DNA of 64,000 nucleotides, from positions 45,869,659-45,933,658 of the forward strand of contig NC_067283.1 of NCBI RefSeq assembly GCF_020740795.1, in the 5' to 3' direction. Shown piece after piece: positions 23,501-36,300 of this stretch; the stretch's first letter is position 1; each line of letters begins with the position of its first letter. Below the pieces are notes generated by a model. That model saw only the letters and a list, made by a program, of their open reading frames with translations, had not been told where the DNA came from and made no database searches. The translations under genes were made by a program, and so were the position numbers. Source of the stretch: Apus apus. Lineage: Eukaryota > Chordata > Aves > Apodiformes > Apodidae.

Positions 23501-26500
23501 TAAATGTGTTGACAAGTAAATTTATTTTAGATTCAGATTTCACCTCTGATTCTTCCCTTTAATTTCTTTGTTCTCAAACCCCTGTGAAATCTTGTATTCC
23601 TGGAATTAAATGTGCTGTAAATCAAGACCTGTCTTCTTTCAGTGTTTGCAAGAGGTGTATTCGGAAAATGGACCATCACTGCCCCTGGGTCAATAACTGT
23701 GTAGGAGAGAATAACCAGAAGTACTTTGTACTGTTTACAGTAAGTATTTTACAAGTGGTGTTTGAGGTTGTCCAGTGAGCAGCACTGAAATGCTGTGCAT
23801 GTAGCACCTCCAAAGCTGGGTTTCCTGGTTGGGTTTGTTTGGTTTGGTTTGTTGTTTTGTTGGTTTTATTTCATTTGCTTCAGAAGGACTTCACAGGGAA
23901 CTAGTGCAGACTTTGTTTAGCTAGTTGGGGAACAAACCCAATATTGCAAAGGGGGGGAAACGCATCGTGGGAACTTTTTGCCAGGGTTTTGTGAGGTGTG
24001 TATAGACAGTCGTTCAGCACTTACACTGTGCCGTGGCTGGTAGGGCCCCAGGCCATATGCAGGGTTCCTAAATGTTGTCGTTCTGTGAGTACCTGTGTGG
24101 GATCCTGTTATAAGATCTGTTGCCACATCTTAAGTGAGGAGTGGGAAGTCTGCATCCCCTCTGGCAAGAATTAGCCACCTTTTACTTGCAAGTGGTTTAT
24201 TTTTGTACTTGAAAACCAAGGAGGTGTTTGACTTTTTGTGCTATATCTGTGGCCTCATGAGTAAGCAAACAGGAGTGCAAACCTGAATACTATGTAGTTA
24301 TGCAGGGGGTGAAATCAGTTTTGTCAAAGTGAACTCAAGTATCCTGTGGGAGTAGCATGAACGTTACAAGACTGAGTTTCAGTGATGCTCTTGTTTTATT
24401 AATAAATCTTTTGAGACATCTGTAGGTTTGAGGAAGAGTGTTCTCATATTACCAAGTGAAAAGGGAAAGATTTCAAGTTAAATGGAAGGCCTTACTGTTC
24501 TGTAGTGTGGTCTCTTAGGATCTGGATTACAGAACAAACCAAATTCCTTTTCTTTCCCTTAAGCAACAGTTTTTTCACCATGAGGAGAGAGCTAGGCATT
24601 TTATTCCTATTAAAAGGATTTATGTTTCTGTTAAGCCTGACACCTCCTTTCAAGCAGGCTGTAATAAACACTTCATGTAGTTGAGAAAAACAACATAAAG
24701 GTTTCTGGTTTTGTTCTTGTATTCTTTTTGAGACCTGAGGAGGTGGAAGAATGGCAGCATGCTCAGCTTGCAAGGAAAACCAAAATGCTTTCCTATCATC
24801 TTTTACTGCTTCCACAGGAGTTTTTTGTAACAAAATCACTCTCCCTTGTAATATCTGCTCACCTTTGTCAGCGTCTGGAGGTTCTGGAAAGTCATCTTTT
24901 TAACCCTGTATATTGTAGTGCATGTGTGGCATTGAGTATAGTTTAAAGCTTTTTGTTACAAAGCTAAGACCTAATTTAAAAGAAATAGGATTAAGTATTA
25001 AAGCTTGAGAGAAACTTTCCATGCTAGTGTCTGCCTCAGGAAAAGCCTTTCTTAAAAAAAAAAAAAAGGTCATTTTTCTGAAAATCATGCTGCAAAATAG
25101 TGCTTTTTGTGGTTAAAACAAATAAGCTGTTGTTTCTCGTGGAAACTGTAGTGCTCTCAAAGATGTAAGCTCTGACAGCATGATACCTTGATGTCAGAGA
25201 GTTGCAGTTCTCTGAAAGTTGCACTGTACTTGGTGGAGATAAGGACAATGAGCTGTGTGGGACGCTGCATGGGGGTGCAGGTGGCTGGGTTCTGTGTCCA
25301 GCTAGCTGGCTTTGAATTAAAAAGTCTCCCTCCTGTGGACTCAGAGCTCTTGGTTAAGGCCAGAATGAGTCTGTGTATTCTTGGCATTTGACAGCTGCAG
25401 GATGCTTGCTCATCAGGATGGGAGGGCTTGGGTTTTGGGGTTTGTGGTTTTTGTTTGTTGGTTTTGGTTTTTTTAAGTCTTAACACTTTGCCTTAATTAA
25501 ATTATTTGCAAGATTTAGCAGTTTCATCTTTATGCTTACCTAACACCTATATTACATCCTTTATTTTTCAGATGTATATAGCACTGATTTCCCTGCATGC
25601 TCTAATCATGGTGGGATTTCACTTCTTATATTGCTTTGAAGAAGACTGGACAAGTGAGTACTTGCAAAGTATCTCATTAAAATACCACATTAGCCTATGA
25701 ATAAAACTTTACAATGGTTTCAGAAGAATGCTATCAGGGCTCTCCTGTGCTATCTTTTTTTTTTTTTTTTCATTTTTATCAATCCTGGAACTTTTGAATT
25801 CCTTCTGACCTGCTGAGATCTCTGTCCTGAAAATTCCTGTTTCAATTTAAGTCTGATACTGCCTAGGGAGAAGCTGAGATGTAAAGATACCTAGATAGTG
25901 TTTGTGCAATAAACTACTGTTGACATGAGCACAGCACTAAGTTCCTGAATGCCAATACAAGATCAGAGGGATGTGTATGCTCTTTTTTAAAAGGGTACTG
26001 TGAATCATTCTTGCAAGACTGCCAGGAAAACATGCTAACTCAGATCCAAAAATCCACCCTCACAGGAGCAAACAATTCCTCTCCATACAAAAAAAAAAAA
26101 AGAAAAAACAAAACAAAACAAAACAAAAAACCACAAACTAAAAACAAGCCCCATCCCTTACTCTGATGCAGCCAGTGAGCAAATTTTTTAAAAGTCAGTT
26201 GAGGTGTGTTTTTAATAACACAAATGGATGCAGGAAATCCTCTAGTAATGCTGGGTCAAGCAGCAAGCTGTCAAAGAATGCGTGTGCAGATGTGTGTGCT
26301 GCTTGTGGGTTTTTTTGGAAGAACATTAGCTTTGTTTTTCTTGGAATTTCAGTTGCATCATTCAACATAATGACCTGTTTAAATCTGTAATACTGCAGAA
26401 CTGTATGTGACAAGGTTGTTCTGCAGTTCAAAACCTTGTAAAACTGCTGCCAGTCGCTGAGAACGTCTGGGTTTGACTAGAGTGGCCAGGGCCATAGGGG

Positions 26501-29500
26501 AAGGATAAGTCAAAATAGAGTTTCCTTTGCCCACTCTCTCAGGGCCTGTATCTGGGGAGAAGCACTTTTCCACTAGCCCCAGGTTTAGGTGGCAGAACAG
26601 AGCAGTCATGAGAGGTGGATCTATTGTTCCAACTGCCATGGATGTGTGCTGATTGTGTTAGCCCCTGATTATGGCCTGTTTTGTTAAAACATAACATCTC
26701 ACAAAAAAAAATTTTACAACAGTAGACGGTGTGATTTTTGCCCTATAGCATTTTGCTTTTATAGTTACCATCACAGATTTTTTCAGATCTTGCCTGAATT
26801 TACACTACAGAGTATGAAGAAAAATAAGAATTTGGCTTAATCTGCCCTTCTTTAGTTTATGACTTTGAGCAGTTATGAAAGGAAGCATGCTCTGCTTTTA
26901 TGTTGGTGTAACAAAAATAATTATCCTTGTGTCCTGAACAGCAACTTGAGATTTCTAATGGGACTTGATCACTGTGGAAAATCTGTTAAGATTAAGGTTT
27001 AAGAGAGAAGCTACAGGTGAAATGGAATAGAGTGAAGTGCTTCCCAGTGTGCTGGGGAAACACCTAAGTGGAAAAGAAAGTTGCATTCTTGAAATGTAGC
27101 AGGGGTTTGGAGTTCTTGGTTTGGTTTGGTTTTGGGGATTTTTTTATGTTTGCTTTTTTTAAAAAAAAAGAAAATCATGCAGGAGTGATGATTCCAGTTT
27201 CGAATATGCTCAGGAATGCCAGAGCTTCCCAGTGCACCTTTTTGAGAGCAGTACTCTTAAAATGTGTTGTGACAGTTTGAGTATGGAAAACTCGTGGCTT
27301 AGCAGATGTTTTGCAGCTGCTGCATTACCTGATCTTTCCCCTTCCAACGCCATTGTTTTGCCTTCACAGAATGCAGTTCCTTCTCTCCACCGACTACAGT
27401 GATCCTTCTCATCCTCTTGTGTTTTGAGGCTCTGCTCTTTCTCATCTTCACCTCCGTTATGTTTGGGACCCAAGTACACTCCATCTGCACTGATGAAACG
27501 GTGGGTGTCACACACACTCTCTCCATTACCTTGTCCCTGTCACCCTTTGTATAAGCAGTGAAGGGCTGCAGGGTTTTACCTCGTTACACGGGGAGCGGAA
27601 TAAACTGAGCTAGCACAGCGCTGGGATGTGCTTTCTGAAGGATACTGTGAGAAGTGGTGTGCACCTGTGTATTGGCTGGGATGCTGGGCTGACAGTACCT
27701 CTGATAAGGTAGGCATTGGTAACTGGGATTGCCCTGTAGACAGTATTTGTCCCTGTGGATTCAAGAACCTTTTTCCTTTAATGAAGTGCTTTTATGTTGG
27801 TATTGTCTGAAATTCAGCTGTGTGTCCCCTGGTGTCACTATTTACAGCTTTGTGTGCTGGAAAGCCAAGATGAGTAGGTGGGGGAGGGATACACACACAC
27901 ACACGTTTCTTTTTAGTCTAGTGGATTTCAATTTTTAGCTGCTTTTGAAACAGTTCAGAAACTCTTGCCAGAGGGAAAAAGAGAAGGGAGTGGAGTAGGC
28001 TCCCAGGAACCTGCTGGATAAACTCTGGTGCAAAGCCACCCTGTGGTCCACGATTCAGAGATGGCGTGGTAGGTGTTACATAGTAGTGTTGCAGCACGTC
28101 TTATATCCCTGTATTTGCCCACTTTTGTAAAGATGGAGCTGGTGACTCCTGGGGATGTTGCCACACGTGTGAATCCTGCTGGCCTTCACCAAGCATGCTC
28201 AGATACCTGAATTAACTGGAGCGTCTGAAGAGAAGTAATAGTCTTAGAAGAGTGAAAACTCTTCTTGCTTCCTTTGCCTCCTCTGGTTTTCATTCACCAT
28301 CAGTTGTTTGCCCATGGCCAGTTGAAGCTAGAATAGGTGTTTTTGCTGCTGTTTTTTTGAGCTATGACTGGCATTATAGACTGAAAGAGCCCGTTGCTCC
28401 TGTGTCATCTTTGCAGTACTTCTTTTAATGCTTGGCTTCTGCAAGAGGCTGATGTTCACACTGGGGCTCTTCCATGTTCAGAGGAGGCCTTTAGCTGTTC
28501 TTTCTGCTGGGGAGAAGTATAGTGTTGCACAGGACAAGACCCCGTGAAGCTTGAGTTTATCAGTAGATGTGTCAATTGGCAATGCTGCCTGGGAAATCAT
28601 AATGTTAATTTCTCAATCTTTAGAAATTGTCTAGAATTTTTAGAAGCTGCTTCCTACAGCTGGACACCCAAATAAGTCCCCTGGTTTTCCCTTTCCCTCG
28701 TATTCTGGGAACTCGTAGGTGTTAAAGGAAAAATGCCATCATCTAAAATAAGAACATAAATATTGTCTTCCCCTGTTGGGCTGTGGGTTTTCATTTTTGT
28801 TTTTATTTTTAATACATACCAGTAAGTATTTTGCCCTGTGGAATGTGTCATTGTTGATGTGCTAGCATTCAGCTAGCTGTGTCTGGCACACAACCTGTTT
28901 TGAGCAGAGGAATATTTCCAGGTGAAATTCTTCCTTTCCTGGCTTGTTTTCTTGCAGTGTTTTACATCGTATTTTGGAGACAGGGCTGTGTCTTGCCCTT
29001 TCCTACATTCCTCTTCCAATCACTGGGAGACCTAGTTCCTGATCTTGTGTACGCTGTCCCTTTGGGATGGTTCCTTTCTTCCTGAAAGGGACCCAGAATC
29101 TGGGTATTTTGCTTTTACTCTTAAGAGGTGACATTTACCAAGGATCTGCACAACTCCCGTAGTTGTCCCACGTCGTGTTCTGCAGAGCTCCCAGAATCAG
29201 TAACTCGAGACACACAGAGGTATTACAGGGCATTAATCAGTAGCACAGTGAGACGTGTAGGTCAGAAGAAGCTTACCTTGCAAAAGATCTGAAGTTAAAG
29301 AACAGAGTGATCTGCCTGCTGCTGCTCCCCGTGGAACAATCATGCTCTCCAGTGACTGCACTCATTCGTTTTGCTTCTGTGGCAGCCAGGAACAGCTTTC
29401 CTGAGAGACCAAATTCATGTTGTGGGTTTTAGACAACACAGATAGTATTTTTATTTTATTTTTAAAATGATTGACTAGTGAATGTTTCAGCTGGTTGCTT

Positions 29501-30327
29501 GGTGGCTTATTTTTGTTCTCCCTCTAACCTATACTAAACAATGCCAATGATTTCTCTCCAATCAGTGTCTTACTTAACCCTTTCTCCCTGCTGCCAGCCC
29601 ATGCATGTTTTAAGCAATGATTCTAATGAAAAATGAAGAGGCACCAGGTAGATTCAGCTACACTGAGCCATGGGCACTTCCTGAACTTGCTTGGTGAATC
29701 TGGGAGTCTTACAGAGATTATCTTTGGGTTTGTGGTTGTGTTGTTTTTTTTTTTCTTTTTTGTCTGCAAGCTTATAATGGTTTCCTCTATTCCATCCAGT
29801 TAGCACATGATGCTTTCAGCCATTAAAGCACATACTTTTTGTTTGGTTTTTGGTGTTTTGGGTTTGTTAGTTTTTTTCCACTTGACATCAGAGGCAATTG
29901 GAGGGCAACTTTTAAAAGGTTTGTGAAATATCTAGACCTGAACAAAATGAAAGTAATTTTATGACCAATGAATACTTTCTATCCTTTTTTTTAATAATAT
30001 TTTTTTTTACTATAAAGCAATGAGAAGAAAAGGCAAGGCAGTACAGATGTATTTTTATTTTCTTACCTCCATCCATTGGATAAGGAGTAACTGAGAGTAG
30101 ACTCTTCCCCAGATCCAGAACTAAAAAATATGAGTGTTTGACTGAAAATGTCATATTTCTGTTTTCAGGGAATAGAACAGTTGAAAAAGGAAGAGAGAAG
30201 ATGGGCTAAAAAAACAAAATGGATGAACATGAAAGCAGTATTTGGCCATCCGTTCTCTATAGCATGGCTTAGCCCATTCGCAACACCAGACCAAGGAAAA
30301 GCAGACCCGTACCAGTATGTGGTCTGA
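17285..30327 (+). CDS. ZDHHC3: ZDHHC3 (GODZ) palmitoyltransferase, 299-residue form
   Basis: Golgi-resident DHHC S-acyltransferase that transfers palmitate from palmitoyl-CoA to cysteines of substrates; family work names GABA-A receptor gamma2 and AMPA receptor subunits. Exons 17285-17590, 20190-20314, 23643-23739, 25572-25653, 27370-27500 and 30169-30327 join in frame to 299 residues, the length I know for the human form. Visible: transmembrane segments at about 43-66, 73-94, 172-195 and 213-235; the cysteine-rich domain from C129 to C163 with zinc-binding Cys/His; catalytic DHHC with C157 in [14 protein letters not shown]; and a TTxE-type motif at T247-E250. The C-terminus ends QYVV, a possible class II PDZ ligand (inference). 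The start is the first of two adjacent ATGs (MMITPVYRF) and fits the human N-terminus. Clear ortholog; ZDHHC7 is the nearest paralog but differs at both ends. Confidence 0.96.
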
Positions 30328-33300
30328 GGAATTCTTGACCAGCATTTCCACTAAAATAGAAACATATTACAGCACTACTGTTACAAATTTTCCATGAATG
30401 TTTAAAACAAAAAAGCAAAACAAACTTTTTTAATGTCTATTAAATGGCTGATCATTGCAGAGGAAAAAAAAAAAAAGCCCTGTGTTCCACATTTTTAGAT
30501 GATTCTGTATCTCTGGCTGAAACTGCTGCTGCTTTTTTTTTATTCTTTCTTTTTTTTCTTTTTTCTTTTTATCTTGATAACTTTACTGGCCTTTGTTTCT
30601 CTCTGCTTTCTGTATGGCATAACTAATGTTGAAGGGGCTTCTGTTTCTCTGTTGTGACCCACTTCTTCTGAGTAGATTCTCATGCTGTCTCCTGACTGTG
30701 ATGAGCTCTGTGGAAGACATGTGAGTGCCAACAGCCCTACACAGACACCTTTGGACTTCCTGAAGGAGCACATTGCTCTTTCATAAAGTGAACTCGAGCG
30801 GGGAAGCAGACACCTCACTTTACCACAAGGTGCAAGACAAGAATGCAACACAGCAAGAGAGCCAGTTGACCTGGTGATCACATACAGTTCAAATACTTAA
30901 AACAAACGTTGCCAACGCCAATTCCTACCCCACCCTCCTTTTTCCTTCCAGCCACAGAACTGATTCCATCTTTCTGGCATTATTTTGTCTGTTCCCTCCC
31001 TTGCATGCAGGAAATTGTTGCCCTCTTAGGGTAACTGTGGGAGATTTAGAAGACTCTTTGGATTATTAAATGCCTTACACCTGCAGGAAAGAAAGCACTC
31101 TAATTTTCAAGTGTTTAGGGTAGCAGAATCATGTTGTTTGTGTGTGTTTGTCTTGTTAAATGACTTGTTAGAGCAGTGCCTGCTCAACAGTGTTAACGTG
31201 AAAAACTGACATGAATGCCCAGATTACTATAAAGACTCATATTGACGGGATGTGTCGGTGTACCAGGGTGATTGGTTTTGTTTTCTTAGCATTGCCCTGG
31301 TTTAGAGCTTTGAAAATCATTTCTCATATTTATGCATACATGTGTATGTGTGCAAACACACATACACATGTAAGTATTTTTGGTTGGGAAATACTGATGG
31401 TAAGGAGCATGCCTACTGTTATGAACTGTGTGGTGATGAAAGTGGGAGGGACAGAAAGCATTCCAAAAATGAGTAGAGCTAAATAATTCATAACTACAAC
31501 TGACATCTTGTGTTCAGGCAGGAATTTTACTATATTTTTTGAGTCATGACTCCGATGGGTTCATCAAGTGATTGCAAACAAAGGAAAAATGCAAATCAGC
31601 TGTGTCCATGACTTCCGAGGAATTAATTTTATTTCCTTGGTTTAAAATAAAAAGGTATTTTTTTGGAAAATGACCTGTTTAGACTGCTTTAAAGCCATGG
31701 GGGAAGGGGGGGAGAGGAGAAATTTAATGGATGTCTCATTTTGGAAGTAATGTGAATGCTGCATCTTTTCAATCTGTCAATGCTTCCATATGGAAAACAA
31801 ATGCAATAAAACTTTTCCAAAAAAACTTGTTTGCTGATCTGATTTTCTTTCTTTGCTTTAAATGTTGGGAAAAATCTATAATGGTTTTCTGAAATTTCTC
31901 TGCAGTAGGCAAGCAGGCTGCATGCTCAGGTGACCAAGAAGTCCAACAGCATCCTGGCTTGTGTCAGAAATAGTGTGGCCAACAGGAGTAGGGAGGTGAT
32001 TGTCTCCCTGTACTCAGCAGTGGTGAGGCTGCACCTCAAGTATTGTGTACAGTTCTGGGCCCCTCATGACAAGAAAGACATTGAGGTGCTGGAGTGATTC
32101 CAGAGAAGGACAATAAAGCTGTTGAAGAGTCTAGAGCACAAGCCCTCTGAGAAGCATCTGAAGGAGCTGGGGTTGTTTAGCTTGGAGAGAAGGAGGCTGA
32201 GGGGAGACCTTATCACTCTGCAACTTCCTGAAAGGAGGTTGTAGCAAGGTGAATGTTGGTCTCTTCTCCCTTGTAACAAGCAAAAGGTCTCAAGTTATGT
32301 CAGGGGAGGTTTAGATTAGATATTAGAAGAAACTTCTTCACTGAAAGGGTTATCAAACACGAACAGGCTGCCCAGGTGGTTGAATCACTATCCCTGGAGG
32401 TGTTTAAAAGACATGCTGATGTGGTGCTTAGGAATACGGTTTAGTACTGGGGTTGACTGAGCTAGGTTGATGGTTGGACTCTATTGTCATAAAGGTCTTT
32501 TCCAACCAGAACAATTCAGTGGTTCTCTGATATAACAGTTAGCTGAGAGTTCAGCTTTTAAGTTTAAAAATTAGTTAATCAGTAGTACACAGATCTGTTA
32601 ATTAGTGGTGTTAACTGCATCACTTGGAAGAGGCTGTCAGTAACTGCTCTGCTGTGTTAACAGGCAGTGTCTGTGATCCTGCTTCTCTGAGGTTAGATCA
32701 TTAGGAGTGCATTGTGTCCCTGCTGCAGGACTGTACGGAGGGAGCCATGTGAGGGAAGTGTGGCTTTTGTGTATGCATTTCCTTAATTAAAGTTCAGGAA
32801 AAGTTTAGGTTTTGTTTTTATAGTGCTGATACTGCTGATAGTGGAAAGCTAAATCAAATGTATTGAGGGAAGGGACTTCAGTCACCCAGGTAATTAACAA
32901 AAGAATGCATCTCTCTGTACAGTTCATTGCTTTAAAATCTGGTTTGATTATCAGTTCCACTAGTGCATGTTCCCATTTTGTTTATCCTTATTTGACATGT
33001 ATTTTGGAGCAACATTGGTTACGTTGTTACACTGTGGAAAAATTTGTAACTACTCACTTTCTCTTGTTTCAAACAGATGCAGAGGGTTAAACAGCTTTAT
33101 ATAGCCTGGTTATTTTCAGTCACACTCGTTTCATTTTGAGCGAAGCATTATCACAAGTTGCAGAAATGTCCATTAGTACCTGTTGTGTGTGTGCCTCAAT
33201 AACTGGGGGTCCTCAGTTTTATTTGCACTGTATGACCTGGTGGTGTGATTTGAATGATGATAAGTGTGGGTTGTTATTCATATGAGAAAGGCAGACTTAC

Positions 33301-36300
33301 CCATTTGCTCATGGCAAGTATTTTCTCCAGCAGAGCTACCTGAGTTCAGGTGCTAGTTCTGTTTTAGCACAGCCAAGAGAAACTGAAGGACAAACTCTAC
33401 CAGAGGTGGGGGATTCTCTTTCCTTTGGAAAAGCTAAGGGGTGCTCCAAGCAGGAATGGTGCAGGGAAGTGCTGTAAGGAAAGTCTGCCTTAATCATGAT
33501 TTCTGATAGCAGCTCTTCTTCCTGTGGCTTCCCCTTACTCGACAATGTGCTAACAGTACTTGCCTCTTCTGCTCTCTCTTCCTGTTTGGATTTTTTAAAA
33601 TGTGTTAAACAGAAGTTAATTGAGTTTCTTCCAACACACAAGAGCTGTCCCGCAGATCACTTCTGGGTCAGGCCCTGCAGCCCAGCATCCTCCTCTGGCA
33701 CTGTGCACAAGCAGATTCTGAGGGCAGTAGTGGGAGAAACGGGGTATATCCTACAGCATTACGTGGTAACACATCCACCTTGTCTTATTGCTGTCCCCGT
33801 GTTTGCAACACTACCTCTTACTGAAATGGGATTGTCCAGTGTTTTGCATTTCTCTGTGTATGTCTTCTCATTCAGTATTTGTTTAAAATTATGTAATTTG
33901 GAATAGTGAAAAGTGATGCTTACCAAGCACTGCTGTTTTGGTGGCATTTTTTGTTGTTTTTTTTAAAGTGAAATAGCTGCATGATGGGGAAGAGAAACAG
34001 CTGTTGGTTTAATTTGAAATACAAAATTCTCACTTTCTAAAATACTAGTGAGAGAATTGGGGTAAATATATTCTTAAAAAAAAAAAAAGTTTCATTAAAC
34101 AGTAACAAAATGTCTTCAGCAGTTATGCATTCCTTCCTTCCTTCCCCCTTCATTCTTTTTTTTTTTAATGCAAAACGTCATGCCCTAATGACTGTGGGGC
34201 AGGCAGCCAAAAGTAGCCTGGGATACAATTTTTAAAACTTCTGCTCGTTTTCAATACGTGCCTTGAGGTCGTGGCTGGGAGAGAGAAAGTGTGTCCGTGC
34301 CTGTGCTGATCAGCTGCCCCCTAATCTGGTGTTTGTACAACCTCAGCCTGACCTTGCTCATCACCTTGGTTGGCAGATAGTGTTCAGAGCAAGTGACTGG
34401 TGTTTTTATGGGGAGGGGAGAAAGGAGGTGCTGCCCAGAAGTGTTAAAGACCTTTATTTCCAGTTTAGATGGCAGCGTGGATTGAACAGTGCATGTCTGA
34501 GGGCAGGGTTAAAGCTTGGGCTGCTGGGGAAGGGTTTCAGTGCTTGGTGCGTGTTTCTCCTCCTGTCCCATGCTTCTTGTTTTCCTTCTGTCTAGATACT
34601 GCCGTGATGGTTTGTTGCTAACGTGTTAGAAACCTCTGCAGTTCGCTAAGGAGCAGCTGACAACCAAAGCTCCTCCTCTGCTTTAAGCTGCTAAAGCTTC
34701 TGCCTCCTGGTTGCATGGCTGCATGTTGCTGGAACCGAAGTATCCCAGAGGAAAAGAGCGTGGTAGTGCTAAAACCCTTTGCCAAAGCTCTCCTCTGCCA
34801 TGAATAATGAGCGCTGACCCTCCTGGCTTACCTGGCAGGGAGGTAAGGCTGGGCACTGGCCATGGCAGCGCTGTGTGCCTCATCCCAAGGGGCTGGAGGC
34901 TGCGAGGGATTTTCCCTGGAACAGTCATATTCGCAAGCTTGGGAGCAGAGCCAAGGAGCACGTGCCAGTGCTTAGCATTGCAAGATGCAAGTTTGTGCTT
35001 CAGGGCTTGGATATTTCCCAAATTTGCAACCCCAAGGACTTAAGTTTTGGGATGGCATCAGGCCTTTTTTGCACATTGGCTGATGGATTTCTCTTTAAGT
35101 TAGCATGAGGAATGTGGTGTAAATGAAGCTCACAAAAGCTTTGCAGCTAATTCTTCCATTTATGATGTGTTTTCTCCCAGGCTTGCTCATGCTGACTCAA
35201 TGTCATTGGAAAACCAAGCTGCTGCAGTATTAAAATGTTGTGTTATTTATAAGGCTTGCTCTGAGTGCAGCTGTGGTGCAGCTGAGCTGTTGTGTGGATT
35301 CACTTCCCCCCTTGCAAAGCTTTGAGATGTTTTGTGGGTCGTTAGGGAAAATCTGTGGAATTAGAACGTGACAAGTATATTTTTCATCCAGCTCTTCTAA
35401 AATTGCTCTTTTAAATGGTTTTAACTGAATTTGCTCATTTTTCCTTTCCTTGAGTTTCTCAAAACTTGGATCCAGTATTCTTGCTTCTCTAACAACAGAG
35501 TTTTTACATGATCATTTGTATATTATCATGAGCACGTCATACATGGCTGTAGATCTGGCTCCTCTCCTACTTACGTAGTTCAGAAGATGTGCATTAAAAA
35601 AAAATGGGCCCTATTTCACACAGCAGTAGCCTTACAAAAAGGAAATTCTTAGGTCCATATTTTTACATGGAGAAGAATACCAGACAAAAAATGTCTCTGT
35701 CCAGATTTGAAGGACCTGTAATTTAAATGCAATCAAAATATTTGCTTTACCAGAAGTGGGATCCCTTGGAGGGAGGATGAATCACAATAGTGACTGAGCA
35801 AGGCTCTGGGTCCACTTTGAGATGACCTCTTCCACCCAGATAGATTTCCTCCCATCACAGCAGGTGTCCAGCTCACTTTGTGATTTGGCTTTAAGAACTT
35901 GTTAAATGGAAATTGTGTTCTTAAGTACTTGCTCTTAATTGTCAGCTTCTAGTGACAAGCCTAGTTATGGCTGTGGTCAATTCCTGATCACTGAAAAAAG
36001 CTGCAGTATTTTGCCTCTATCTGAACTACTGTAAAAAATGCCCAAATAAAGTGACATTTCAAATTTTAACTATATTTTGTTACTTCTTGGAGAGCTTAAA
36101 AAAACATCAGGAGAAGAAATCCAAGTTTCCAAAAGGGATGGCTTTTTAGAAGCTGTCCCTTTACCATTAAAAATCAATAGGAACTCTTGCTGAATGAAGT
36201 CACCAAGATTCAGATTGTCCATGAATTCGATCTTGTTTTAGGGTTTTGTTACCAAACCCAGTACTGCAGGAAATCTGTCTTCCTTGTTAACTAAAACCTG

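Larger units (their letters stand above)
30328..31830 (+). other. ZDHHC3: 3' UTR of the 299-residue ZDHHC3 form
   Basis: About 1.5 kb from the TGA to a canonical AATAAA at 31805-31810 (context GCAATAAAAC), with a T/G-rich stretch downstream. It contains T-rich runs at 30530-30570 and a perfect hairpin at 31337-31372. Confidence 0.75.
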
